Positions 9,402-17,621 of a stretch of DNA of 33,150 bases are shown piece after piece. The notes below the pieces were generated by a model. The model was not told where the DNA came from and searched no databases. It saw only the letters and a list, made by a program, of their open reading frames with translations. The number at the start of each line of letters is the position of its first letter. Position 1 is the stretch's first letter. The stretch is taken from contig NZ_FTNL01000030.1 in assembly GCF_900156395.1 (NCBI RefSeq), forward strand, positions 1 to 33,150, in the 5' to 3' direction. The position numbers and the translations under genes are program-made. Source of the DNA: Fluoribacter gormanii (GTDB taxonomy: Bacteria; Pseudomonadota; Gammaproteobacteria; Legionellales; Legionellaceae).

Positions 9402-9866
9402 ATGGAATATCGAAGACCTGAATCAGAACCAATTGATGATGCTATCCTAAAAACTCTAAATTCATTATTAGAGCTGGAGATGGCGGGTGTTGTACGTTAT
9501 ACCCATTACTCCTTTATGGTCTTTGGCTTTAATCGCATCCCTATCTGCAAATGGATGCGTGAGCAGGCTCAGGAAAGCATAAACCATGCTCATTTAATCG
9601 GGGAGCTAATTACTCATTTTTCCCACCATCCCTCACTTAAAATTGGCAAATTATTAGAAACCCATGAACATAACATTGGGAATATTTTAGAAGAGGCTCT
9701 TGAGCATGAAAAACAAGGTTTGTATTTGTATTATCAATTATTACAACATGCAGAAAAAAAATCGGTGTTGATCGAGGAATTTGCAAGAAAAATGATTCAG
9801 GAAGAAGAAATGCATATTGGTGAAATACAAAAAATGTTGACCCCTCCTGGGATATTGAAGAATTAG
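9402..9866 (+). CDS. bfr: Bacterioferritin
   Basis: A 154-residue ferritin-like four-helix-bundle protein, about the normal length for bacterioferritin. It oxidises Fe(II) and stores iron in a 24-subunit cytosolic shell. The sequence shows the expected helices with candidate di-iron ligands: Glu26 in LELEMAG, Glu58 and His62 in QESINHAH, Glu101 and Glu103 in LEHEKQG, and Glu135 and His138 in EEEMHIGE. The opening MEYRRPESEPIDDAIL is typical of a proteobacterial subgroup. It is a single gene, convergent with the acyltransferase gene, and has a strong ribosome site. In an intracellular pathogen it would buffer iron and limit Fenton damage. Confidence 0.9.
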   Translation: MEYRRPESEPIDDAILKTLNSLLELEMAGVVRYTHYSFMVFGFNRIPICKWMREQAQESINHAHLIGELITHFSHHPSLKIGKLLETHEHNIGNILEEALEHEKQGLYLYYQLLQHAEKKSVLIEEFARKMIQEEEMHIGEIQKMLTPPGILKN

Positions 9867-9965
9867 AATATTCATCGAGATCCCTGGGGGCATTTTATAG
9901 TCCATCAACTAGTGACCCAACAGTGAATAGTTAATTGGCCAGGTTTACCACCCAGCCAGTGCTCG

Positions 9966-10964
9966 CTACATTGAGTTTAATTGCATTGATTTTAACGTAG
10001 GTTCTTCTAGCTGGGTTTCTTCTTTCTTTAAACTTAAGAGCTGTTTTCCTAATTCATCTTGTTTGACTTTATTGTTCCAAATAAGCAGATGATTTTTACT
10101 GGCTATTTCTTCTTTAATCGTAGCAATTTGTTTCGGAGTAAGTTCCTGTGTATGACGATAGTAAGCATAAAGTTGGGCGCATATCTCCTCGATTTTTGCT
10201 TCGTCACTTAGGCCCTCACTCTCTGGTTTTAGGTGAAAATCAATCACCGAACACAGTGTGGCGCGTACATTGTTCATGTGAAACGCCGACATAAATGCAC
10301 GATAATAAGAATTGTTGCGAACAAATAAAGGAATGATTGGATTTTGCAAACTCCAAAAACCATCAAGCCTAATCACATGAATAGGTGTTTTATTCATCAA
10401 TGCAAGTCTCGCTGCGCCGGCGTAGACTCTTGGCGGTTTTTGACCTAACCGTGCAAAATTCCCTTGCGGGAATAGAGCGACGCAGCCATTTTCACTAAGT
10501 GCTTTACTCGCTTGCTCTAACGCGCCGGCATTAGCAGAACGTCCATTATCACTTTTAGTTGCTTTTGATTCTACCGGTATTGCTTTAAACATCTTCAAAA
10601 AAGAAGAAACACCGGGTACAGAATTATAAGCATCTGTGGCAAAAAAACGTGGTGGTGTGCCTTTTATTTTTGAAGCAACAACAACTGCTTCCCAGCCAGT
10701 TCGATGGGGACCTACGGCAATTATTTGCTTTTCTGTATTGGTTATCTCTAAATCCCCGCTTTTTGTATGCATCATCCGCGTTATGAGCAACAAAAGACCG
10801 GCTATTATACGAGCTAAACGATTATCGTAGTTTAAGTGATTGTTCGATTCTGCGACTCGTGCAATCGCATACGTTACTATCGCAAGACCAGTAAGCAGGA
10901 ACAAGAGGTTATAAGCACTTGATGTTGACTCATCATGATTAAGTTGCTCTAAATTCGAATACAT
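9966..10964 (-). CDS. 1-acyl-glycerol-3-phosphate acyltransferase family protein (PlsC-like)
   Basis: A 332-residue membrane-associated acyltransferase. A hydrophobic segment near residues 18-36 (NLLFLLTGLAIVTYAIARV) would anchor it in the inner membrane. The catalytic HX4D box appears as HRTGWE, with Glu in the Asp position. The glycerol-phosphate binding block appears as FPQGNFAR in place of the usual FPEGTRS. These changes suggest a divergent member whose acceptor may not be lysophosphatidic acid. The C-terminal 70 residues are a charged helical tail. AAGGAGT lies 7 bases before the ATG. It lies downstream of the PEP carboxylase gene on the same strand with 171 bases between them, so it may or may not share a transcript. 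Confidence 0.8.
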   Translation of the reverse strand: MYSNLEQLNHDESTSSAYNLLFLLTGLAIVTYAIARVAESNNHLNYDNRLARIIAGLLLLITRMMHTKSGDLEITNTEKQIIAVGPHRTGWEAVVVASKIKGTPPRFFATDAYNSVPGVSSFLKMFKAIPVESKATKSDNGRSANAGALEQASKALSENGCVALFPQGNFARLGQKPPRVYAGAARLALMNKTPIHVIRLDGFWSLQNPIIPLFVRNNSYYRAFMSAFHMNNVRATLCSVIDFHLKPESEGLSDEAKIEEICAQLYAYYRHTQELTPKQIATIKEEIASKNHLLIWNNKVKQDELGKQLLSLKKEETQLEEPTLKSMQLNSM

Positions 10965-11135
10965 GTTGATTACTCCTTGTAAAGACTAGATAGATTAAGA
11001 ACTAGCCATCCAAAATCTGTTATAGTACCTTTAAAATTGATGTTGTCAATTAAATACCCAAGAAGCAAGAACCGAAATGCCCCCGAGATGGAATTTATTG
11101 GGGAGGGGATTATGAATTTATCCTGGTTTGTGTTA

Positions 11136-13451
11136 TCACCCTGTCGTCAACATACCGCAAGAAATTCCTGTAACCGTTTTTCTTAAAAGAGGTAAATCAT
11201 TCCTTTTCATGGCCTCAATCTGAATGAGATTCAAAGGATGAATCAAGGTTGATCTTAATTGAATGCTTTCCCCGAGCCACGGTTGATGAAAACAAAAATC
11301 ACTCTCACCTGTTATTTGATAGAAAAAGAGGATGGTTGACTCCAGTTCAGATTGAAAAGGCTTTAGATATTCATTGGAGCCAGTTAATTGGTACAAGTAT
11401 TGTTCCCAGATTGGAAGGTACACTTTGGAGAGAGTTACACCCAACTGTTTTATAAAAGCAGCAAAAAGAGTATTTTCCTTATAGAGAGCCTTAAGCTTAC
11501 TTTTTCTAAGTTCGTTGAGTTCTGACCAAGTGGAACCAAGACCCCACCACGTTGGGAAAAGAAGCCGTGTTTGAGTCCAGCATAAGATCCAGGGGATGGC
11601 TCGAAGTTTTCTTTGATTCGGCCCTGATTTGCGTTTGGTTGGACGAGAGCCAATTTTTAGCTCTGTCAAAAAATGATAGGGTGAGGCCTGTTCAATTGTA
11701 GGCCAAAACCATTCGCTTTGGATCAGTGCTTTATATTTCTGACTGACTTGCGTGGAAAATAATACCAGCTCCTCAGGATAACCCTTATCAGGGGTGTTAT
11801 CTTTTTGTGAATAGATATCAAGAAATTTGTCAATCTGACTTTTGAGTATCGAACTTGAACCAAAGAGCCTTGCAACCATTTCTCCCTGAACAGTCACTTT
11901 ATAATTAGTCATCATTTCCTTAGACCAGGAGGCTGTTTGTTCTTTGATATCCCCACCCCCTCGCTCTATGCTGCCCCCCGAACCATGAAAAAAAATAGGC
12001 CGAAGGTTCTTATTTTCTAGTGTAGACTGAATATTTTTTAAACTGTTCGCGATCATGAGTCGTGAAGGCAATACGCCATTTTCTTTAGAAGAGTCAGAAT
12101 AACCCAGCATGACCTCATAATTTCCATCCCACTGTTTAAGGTGTTTCTGTCTAATGTCTTCAGTGATCGAATTATTTAAAATTTTGTCAGCGCTGGTTAA
12201 CGCAAGTTGATTTTCAAACAAGGGTACAACGGGTAGGGCGTAGCTTTTAAAAACGTGTTTTACCAGGTTAATTCCATTTTTTATATCCTCAGCAGATTCA
12301 ACCATACTGAGGATAAAACCGCGTATATAGTTTTTGGGATCAGTTCCATGGGTTATAGAATAGACTTGTTCCAACATCTTGGTAATAGTTGTTTTTTTTA
12401 TGCTGGTTAAACTCTCTTTTACAACTGCTGAATCTTCTCTGAGTTCTATGGGGATGACCAGAGCGGGATAGAGCTGAAAAATGCTGGAGATGATGGCGAA
12501 TTGTTCGGGTTTGAAATTTAAAAACTTCAGGGCATTGATCTCTATCGCTGTTAATTCCTTTTTGAATGCTGATACTTTTTTATGGTCCTTTGATTGTATC
12601 TTTATCAGAGCGCCCGCATTTTTGGTCAGTTGATTGAGCTGATTTGCCAAGATTTTGTTTTCATTTAATGCAGTTGAGAGTTTGACAATTTCCAGTACTT
12701 CTCTTAGACATTCCTGAATGTAGGAAATAAAAAAAGATCGAGAAAGTTCGAGACTTTTAACCATGATTCTTTCATTAACACCCGAGTGTCCATCTTTATC
12801 ACCTCCTACCCAAGTGCGTAATTGAATGGGAATGCCTTTGCTTAAAAAGGAATGATAAAGTTTAATGTTAAGAGGATTGAGTGCGTATTGATAGATGTAT
12901 CGTGCCTCGTCTTCTACGCTTGGTTTTTCATGATTGGAAATATTAATTTGCAGTGAGATTTTAAGCATTTGATCAAGATGCGTTTCATTCATCAGATATG
13001 GGGATTTAAGAACATCGACAAGATAGTCTCGAATTGCTTTAAACAGCTTTAAGAATTCATTTGTACGAGCTTCTGTTGGATGTGCGGTTAAGACATAATG
13101 AATCCCTTGAGGCCTTTCGGAATAGATTTTTTCTTTTCTTTGGCTGATCCGAAAAATGCGGTAGGCACTTTCACAGGCATTAATGAGTTCCATCATGAGA
13201 GAAAACCCATGTGCAATTTGACAAAGCTGATTTCTCTCTAGTTTGGAAAGCTCAATTTGCAGGCTGTGAAGAGCCTTTCTAAGTACAATCGTTTCACTCC
13301 CAATCGTGTCTTGCATGGATAGTCGAATGTGCTCAATTCGTTCATATATTTCTTTCCCATAGACTTCTTCAATTGATTTCCCTAAACGAGTAAGAGCCCA
13401 GGAAACCATATGGCTTAGTTCCCTTGGCAGATGGGAGACATTTTGTTTCAT
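11136..13451 (-). CDS. ppc: Phosphoenolpyruvate carboxylase, divergent
   Basis: A 771-residue enzyme that adds bicarbonate to phosphoenolpyruvate to make oxaloacetate, refilling the TCA cycle. Family blocks appear in order: VLTAHPTEARTNE with the catalytic His, TWVGGDKDGHSG, MLGYSDSSKENG, FFHGSGGSIERGGGD, TVQGEMVARLFG, and a C-terminus ending GMLTTG. It is shorter than the E. coli enzyme (883 residues). Two blocks are unusual. The loop normally written FHGRGG(T/S)xGRGG has Ser for the first Arg and Glu for Gly, and the C-terminal GMRNTG has become GMLTTG. GGAG lies 6 bases before the ATG. It is clearly of this family; its kinetics and regulation may differ. Confidence 0.88.
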   Translation of the reverse strand: MKQNVSHLPRELSHMVSWALTRLGKSIEEVYGKEIYERIEHIRLSMQDTIGSETIVLRKALHSLQIELSKLERNQLCQIAHGFSLMMELINACESAYRIFRISQRKEKIYSERPQGIHYVLTAHPTEARTNEFLKLFKAIRDYLVDVLKSPYLMNETHLDQMLKISLQINISNHEKPSVEDEARYIYQYALNPLNIKLYHSFLSKGIPIQLRTWVGGDKDGHSGVNERIMVKSLELSRSFFISYIQECLREVLEIVKLSTALNENKILANQLNQLTKNAGALIKIQSKDHKKVSAFKKELTAIEINALKFLNFKPEQFAIISSIFQLYPALVIPIELREDSAVVKESLTSIKKTTITKMLEQVYSITHGTDPKNYIRGFILSMVESAEDIKNGINLVKHVFKSYALPVVPLFENQLALTSADKILNNSITEDIRQKHLKQWDGNYEVMLGYSDSSKENGVLPSRLMIANSLKNIQSTLENKNLRPIFFHGSGGSIERGGGDIKEQTASWSKEMMTNYKVTVQGEMVARLFGSSSILKSQIDKFLDIYSQKDNTPDKGYPEELVLFSTQVSQKYKALIQSEWFWPTIEQASPYHFLTELKIGSRPTKRKSGPNQRKLRAIPWILCWTQTRLLFPTWWGLGSTWSELNELRKSKLKALYKENTLFAAFIKQLGVTLSKVYLPIWEQYLYQLTGSNEYLKPFQSELESTILFFYQITGESDFCFHQPWLGESIQLRSTLIHPLNLIQIEAMKRNDLPLLRKTVTGISCGMLTTG

Positions 13452-13544
13452 CGAAAACTCCGATTTCTAAAAGGGGGTCCGGAAAGTCCATTTCATGGCT
13501 CTCCTTCCACTTGAGATCTATTCCTTATTTAACAGTCCACTATA

Positions 13545-13580
13545 TGAACTTCTTCAGTTGATTTCCAAACGAATCAGGTT
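13545..13580 (-). pseudogene. Relic resembling the 5' end of ppc
   Basis: On the minus strand this stretch matches the part of ppc at about 13361-13395 that encodes TRLGKSIEEVYG. By eye about 27 of 33 positions agree with one base missing, which breaks the frame. It lies about 200 bases upstream of ppc on the same strand. It looks like a leftover of a partial duplication. It is short, and chance similarity is not excluded. Confidence 0.35.
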
Positions 13581-13702
13581 CAACCAATTGAAGAAAATCT
13601 TTTCGCGATTGAATATAGTTATACTGGAAAATATTTTTTTTTGCTAATTCTCTTGTAACTCGGCACAAGTCGCCTATTAATTTTCAGGATTCGTTTTAAT
13701 TG

Positions 13703-14611
13703 TTAATTATTTTTATCAATAAAAGAGGTCGCAATTTTTTCAGATAAAGCTTTTTGACAAAAATAGTTCAAAAGTAAATTAATTTTTTGTTCATCCGCTT
13801 TGGACTTGGGAGAAATTGCATAAAGATTAATATCAGGTGACGACTCGTGAGGTAATACTTGAATTAGTTTTTTATTTTTTATTTCCTCATAAACTGAAAA
13901 ATAAGGTGCCCATAAAAGCCCTACATCTGCAACAGCAGCCTGCTTTAAAACACCTGCATTATTGCTTTTAAAATTTCCCGAGACTTGAATGATTTTTTTA
14001 TTAAAAACCCATTTATTTTCTAGACCATAAAGCGAATTAATCAAACAATTATGGTTTGGTAACTCGTCGATTGTCTGAGGAAGTCCATGCTGCGCAATAT
14101 AGCCAGGTGAGGCAAAGATCTTTCTTTGGATCGAAAATAATCTTTTACAAACCAGTTTTGAATGCTTCACATCTTCAAATGAAATAGCCAAATCAAATGT
14201 AGACGAATAGAGCTCTTTTGTATCAGAACCTACATTAATATCTAAATAAATCTTAGGATATTGTTGCATGAACTCAATACTTAATGAGGTCAAATAGGGA
14301 ATAGCTGGGGTAACGGTAAGATAGAGTTTAATTGTACCGTTTAATTCATATTGATCCGGTGTTGCAATTCCCTTGATTAATTCTAATTGCTCGAAAAGCC
14401 GTAATGCCTTCTCATACAGCTGATGCCCTGATTCAGTTACAACCAATCGTGTTGTAGAGCGGATAAATAAGGTGACTTTTAATTCCCCTTCCAACCAAGT
14501 TATTTGTTTGCTCAATTTAGAGGGTGATATATATAATTTTTGTGAGGCTTTTGAGAAGCTTTTACAATCAACTGTTGCAATAAAGCCTTTTAAACAAGAT
14601 AAAATATTCAT
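13703..14611 (-). CDS. LysR-family transcriptional regulator
   Basis: A 302-residue DNA-binding regulator of normal LysR length. Residues 1-60 form the winged helix-turn-helix (FIATVDCKSFSKASQKLYISPSKLSKQI, here split: the recognition part is YISPSKLSKQITWLE), followed by the linker helix and a periplasmic-binding-protein-like effector domain from about residue 90. Members usually control a divergent neighbour, here the APC transporter 380 bases away, but the intervening gene remnant makes that pairing uncertain. The ribosome site is weak. The ligand and target genes cannot be read from the sequence. Confidence 0.88.
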   Translation of the reverse strand: MNILSCLKGFIATVDCKSFSKASQKLYISPSKLSKQITWLEGELKVTLFIRSTTRLVVTESGHQLYEKALRLFEQLELIKGIATPDQYELNGTIKLYLTVTPAIPYLTSLSIEFMQQYPKIYLDINVGSDTKELYSSTFDLAISFEDVKHSKLVCKRLFSIQRKIFASPGYIAQHGLPQTIDELPNHNCLINSLYGLENKWVFNKKIIQVSGNFKSNNAGVLKQAAVADVGLLWAPYFSVYEEIKNKKLIQVLPHESSPDINLYAISPKSKADEQKINLLLNYFCQKALSEKIATSFIDKNN

Positions 14612-14686
14612 AGTTGAATTTTCTTAATTTAACTCTTTTTAAAGTGTATAGACTTATATAACTGTTTTGTAAATCAACATTAATGT

Positions 14687-14870
14687 TCACTTATAGTGGC
14701 CGCTGCCATAAAATCCAGGGGATTTGACATGATGAGGAGCTAATCCTTTGAGCTTAATAGCCTCGCCTGCATCTGCTATATTCACATTCAAACGACCCAG
14801 CTAGTTGCTGGATGTGCTCTAATAAAATAGTTCTTGATGTATAAAATCTTTTATAAAACTTGATTCCCAT
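14687..14870 (-). pseudogene. Frameshifted small-gene remnant
   Basis: Two overlapping minus-strand frames look like one broken gene. The first runs from an ATG at 14870 to a stop at 14754 and begins MGIKFYKRFYTSRT with LLEHIQQLAG further on. The second covers 14800-14687 and ends in a protein-like tail (IADAGEAIKLKGLAPHH, then SPGFYGSGHYK) before a stop. Joining them at GCTGGGTCG gives one continuous sequence of about 60 residues. The family is not recognised. The rest of the 379-base gap between the LysR and transporter genes shows only a short CCAGC/GCTGG hairpin at the same spot. Confidence 0.35.
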
Positions 14871-14990
14871 ATGGTTGGTAATAACGATATTTCTGTTTAC
14901 AATTTAAAGTCATATAATTATTTATTGCTACGAGGATTCTGACTCTTTGTTCACCTTAGAGCAACACCATAAGGACATGGGAAAAACCAG

Positions 14991-16571
14991 ATGAAAAAAA
15001 ATTTAAGTCCCCTGAGTTTACTTTGGATTTCAATTACCAGCATGGTAGGTTCAGGTTGGTTGTTTGGTTCTTTATACTCCGCGCATTTTGCTGGCCCTGC
15101 AGCCATCATCGCTTGGCCACTTGCAGGTTTTTTGTTGTTATTTGTTGCCCTATCTTATGCTGAATTAGGTACGATGTTTCCGCAGTCCAATAGCCTGGCT
15201 TGCTTGCCTTTATATACCCACGGACGTTTAACAAGCTCGATGATGAGCAGCATGACCTGGTTTTCCTTAGCCATCCTCCCAGTAATTGAAACTCAAGGCG
15301 TCATTCAATACGCCAGTAATTATCTTCCAGACTTGGTAACCCATCATGGTGTGTACTATAGAAATACACATCTAGGGTATGTACTGTCCTTAGTGGTGTT
15401 AATGAGTTTTGTATTGTTCAATTATTTCGGTATTGGTTTATTTGCTCGCGTTAATGCAGCATTTACTGTTTGGAAGATAATAATCCCAGTACTTACCATC
15501 GCAAGCTTGGTGACCATGAGTTATCACCCAGATAATTTTTTTCAATATGGTGGTTTCATGCCCTATGGTTGGCAGGGAATTATGGCCGCTATGTCAAGTG
15601 GCGGTGTACTTTTCTCCTTATTAGGATTCAGGCAAGTGATTATCATGATGGGTGAACTTGAAAAACCAGGACAGTACATTCCCCTGATATTGTGTGGTTC
15701 ATTATTTTTCACGACATTACTTTACACCGGATTACAATGGTCCTTTATTGGAAGTGTCAGTGAACATTCGCTCGAAAAGGGCTGGGTGAATTTATCGTTT
15801 ATCGGCGACGCAGGACCATTTGCAGCTCTAGTTGCACTAGTCGGCATGCTTTGGTTGAGTGTTTTATTATACGCCGATGCGTTTATATCACCCTATTCAA
15901 CCGGATTGGTTTATTCAACAACAGCATCTCATATGCTAAGCAGCATGGGTTCTGTCGTTTGTACACCCAAAATTCTTGCCAAACGAAATAAGTACCAAGT
16001 GCCCTGGGTTAGCTTAGGAGTAAATTTTTTACTCGCGGCTACTATGTCACTTGTGCTCCATGGATGGCAGGAAATGTCAGCTTTTCTCGTGGCAATATTA
16101 ATGGTTAGCTACTCCATAGGTCCTATAGCTCTTGTTTGTTTACGCAAGCAATTACCAAACTATAAAAGGCCTTTTCGGTTGCAAGGTTCTAACCTTATTG
16201 CCTTTATCGGATTTTATGTATGCACGATTGGTGTTTATTGGTCGGGTTTTCACAGTGTGCGGAAGCTATTGGTGATTACCATCCTGGGATTAGGGGGAAC
16301 CATTCTTTATTGCTTTATAAAAAACACACATCAAGAACTTGATAGCAAACATGCAGTTTGGTTTATTTTGTATCTTTTGGGACTTGGTATGTTTTCTTAT
16401 CTGGGAAATTACGGTGGCAAACATATCCTGCCTCAGTATTGGGACTTAGTGTATTTATTGCTTTTTAGCCTGTTTGTATTTGGTTTTGCTATATTATCCA
16501 GAAAGCCCAGTGCTAATACCCAAAAATTGGTGATAGACAACTCTTACCAACCAGAAAAAAACAAAGACTAA
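14991..16571 (+). CDS. APC-superfamily amino acid permease
   Basis: A 526-residue integral membrane transporter with about 12 hydrophobic segments, the normal number for the amino acid-polyamine-organocation family. The first segment carries the family motif as SMVGSGWLFGS, where the unwound glycines bind the substrate backbone, followed by LSYAELGTMFPQSN between helices 2 and 3. It would import or exchange an amino acid across the inner membrane; the substrate cannot be told. Legionella relatives live on amino acids, so transporters of this type are abundant. The start follows AAGGACATGGG at a longish spacing. It stands alone, divergent from the LysR gene. Confidence 0.88.
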   Translation: MKKNLSPLSLLWISITSMVGSGWLFGSLYSAHFAGPAAIIAWPLAGFLLLFVALSYAELGTMFPQSNSLACLPLYTHGRLTSSMMSSMTWFSLAILPVIETQGVIQYASNYLPDLVTHHGVYYRNTHLGYVLSLVVLMSFVLFNYFGIGLFARVNAAFTVWKIIIPVLTIASLVTMSYHPDNFFQYGGFMPYGWQGIMAAMSSGGVLFSLLGFRQVIIMMGELEKPGQYIPLILCGSLFFTTLLYTGLQWSFIGSVSEHSLEKGWVNLSFIGDAGPFAALVALVGMLWLSVLLYADAFISPYSTGLVYSTTASHMLSSMGSVVCTPKILAKRNKYQVPWVSLGVNFLLAATMSLVLHGWQEMSAFLVAILMVSYSIGPIALVCLRKQLPNYKRPFRLQGSNLIAFIGFYVCTIGVYWSGFHSVRKLLVITILGLGGTILYCFIKNTHQELDSKHAVWFILYLLGLGMFSYLGNYGGKHILPQYWDLVYLLLFSLFVFGFAILSRKPSANTQKLVIDNSYQPEKNKD

Positions 16572-16653
16572 CTTAGAAAAGTTTAGAGTAATTTGGGGAG
16601 CAAGTGAGTTGGGTCTTAAGGCATGTAGGCTCAAGCTCACAATGCTCTTATTG

Positions 16654-16676
16654 AAGGAGTAAGTTTAATGACTCCT
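16654..16676. terminator. Weak hairpin downstream of the permease gene
   Basis: AGGAGT and ACTCCT form a short 6-bp stem around a 10-base loop about 80 bases after the permease stop. There is no T-tract, so a terminator role is doubtful. Confidence 0.2.
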
Positions 16677-16776
16677 AGGAAAATTGTTTGCATCATACAT
16701 CGAGCGTTCAAAAAATACACCATAGCTCGATAGATAGAAATTGTTGTAATCAGGGTATTCAATTCAAGATGAGGCC

Positions 16777-16795
16777 GTCGGGCGAAGAGCCCGAC
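16777..16795 (-). terminator. GC-rich hairpin after the small secreted-protein gene
   Basis: GTCGGGC-GAAGA-GCCCGAC is a perfect 7-bp GC-rich stem with a 5-base loop, 9 bases past the stop of the minus-strand gene. No T-run follows on the minus strand, so it may be a Rho-dependent or mRNA-stabilising hairpin. Confidence 0.45.
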
Positions 16796-16804
16796 CTTCG
16801 ATGC

Positions 16805-17146
16805 CTAAGGCTTTTGCCAAATTGGGGCGCCGGTATGTCTGTTAAGGCAGGTAATATAAGTTTTTGTCCCTTTGCGATCTTTAGAAAAAATAAAGACATA
16901 ATCACCTGCAATTTGCCATGATAATATTTTAGCGTGGAAAGGGACATTCCATAAACGAACTCCAGCATAGGTGTAGGCGGTCACATGATCTTGACTATCA
17001 AATGTCGAAATAACCATCACAGAATCAGGAGTTAACTTCATTCGCTCTTGTTGGAAATCATAATCCTCGACCGGAGCAGTTGACGCTTGAGTGATTAGGG
17101 AAGTGGAAAGTAGCAAGCCAAGTAACATCATTCGAAACAATTTCAT
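16805..17146 (-). CDS. Small secreted protein of unknown function
   Basis: A 113-residue protein with a strong Sec signal peptide (MKLFRMMLLGLLLSTSLI, then TQASTA as the likely cleavage region). The mature part is beta-rich and ends with KTYITCLNRHTGAPIWQKP. The phrase NRHTGAPIW resembles a strand turn of PQQ-type beta-propellers, but one blade alone is too little for that fold. The ATG at 17146 is chosen because AAGAGG lies 8 bases upstream; the 24 codons before it have no signal-peptide character. It is probably periplasmic or outer membrane-associated. No partner gene is adjacent. Confidence 0.75.
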   Translation of the reverse strand: MKLFRMMLLGLLLSTSLITQASTAPVEDYDFQQERMKLTPDSVMVISTFDSQDHVTAYTYAGVRLWNVPFHAKILSWQIAGDYVFIFSKDRKGTKTYITCLNRHTGAPIWQKP

Positions 17147-17621
17147 ATAAAAAACCTCTTGAATGTAAATAAAGATATACGCTTTGCAATCAACTTTTGC
17201 ATGAAGCGTATAGGACAATTCGATTCAATTTGAGTATCGTTAGAATCCCCGCGGAAAATACAATTATTCTATATTTTTGTAAACTGTTTGAGATGAAAAG
17301 CCAACCGCTTTAAATCGTCATAATAGCTTGCCAACATTCTGACATTTCTTAGTCAATTCTTTAGAAATAACAGCACTCGTGTATTGAAGACGACAGTTAA
17401 TTCTCTTTAAACCAGTTAAAAAGGACAAAGAACACATTAAATGATTATTGGTCAAACAATTCCTAATTTCGAAATATTTACTTTCCAAATTACTATATTC
17501 TCAAAAAAAACAATATGAGTAAAATATGGGCTCATGGATTTGAATTTTATCTATTATATGGGAAATAGAACAAAAACAATAAGTGTTCTGACTCGATTTG
17601 ATTTTAAAATAGAGAATTATT
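17147..17621. other. Intergenic region with no recognised feature
   Basis: This 475-base AT-rich gap separates two divergently transcribed genes and must hold both promoters. No clear sigma-70 pair, no PmrA-like or CpxR-like direct repeat, and no structured RNA is evident by eye. Confidence 0.4.

Noticed and set aside
11112..11186. 24-codon frame behind GGGGAGGGGATT, antisense to the end of ppc
   Set aside because: The ribosome-like site is good, but the product is very short, has no recognisable features and overlaps the ppc 3' end.
16688..16921. 77-codon plus-strand frame
   Set aside because: It overlaps the better-supported secreted-protein gene on the other strand and begins without a ribosome site.
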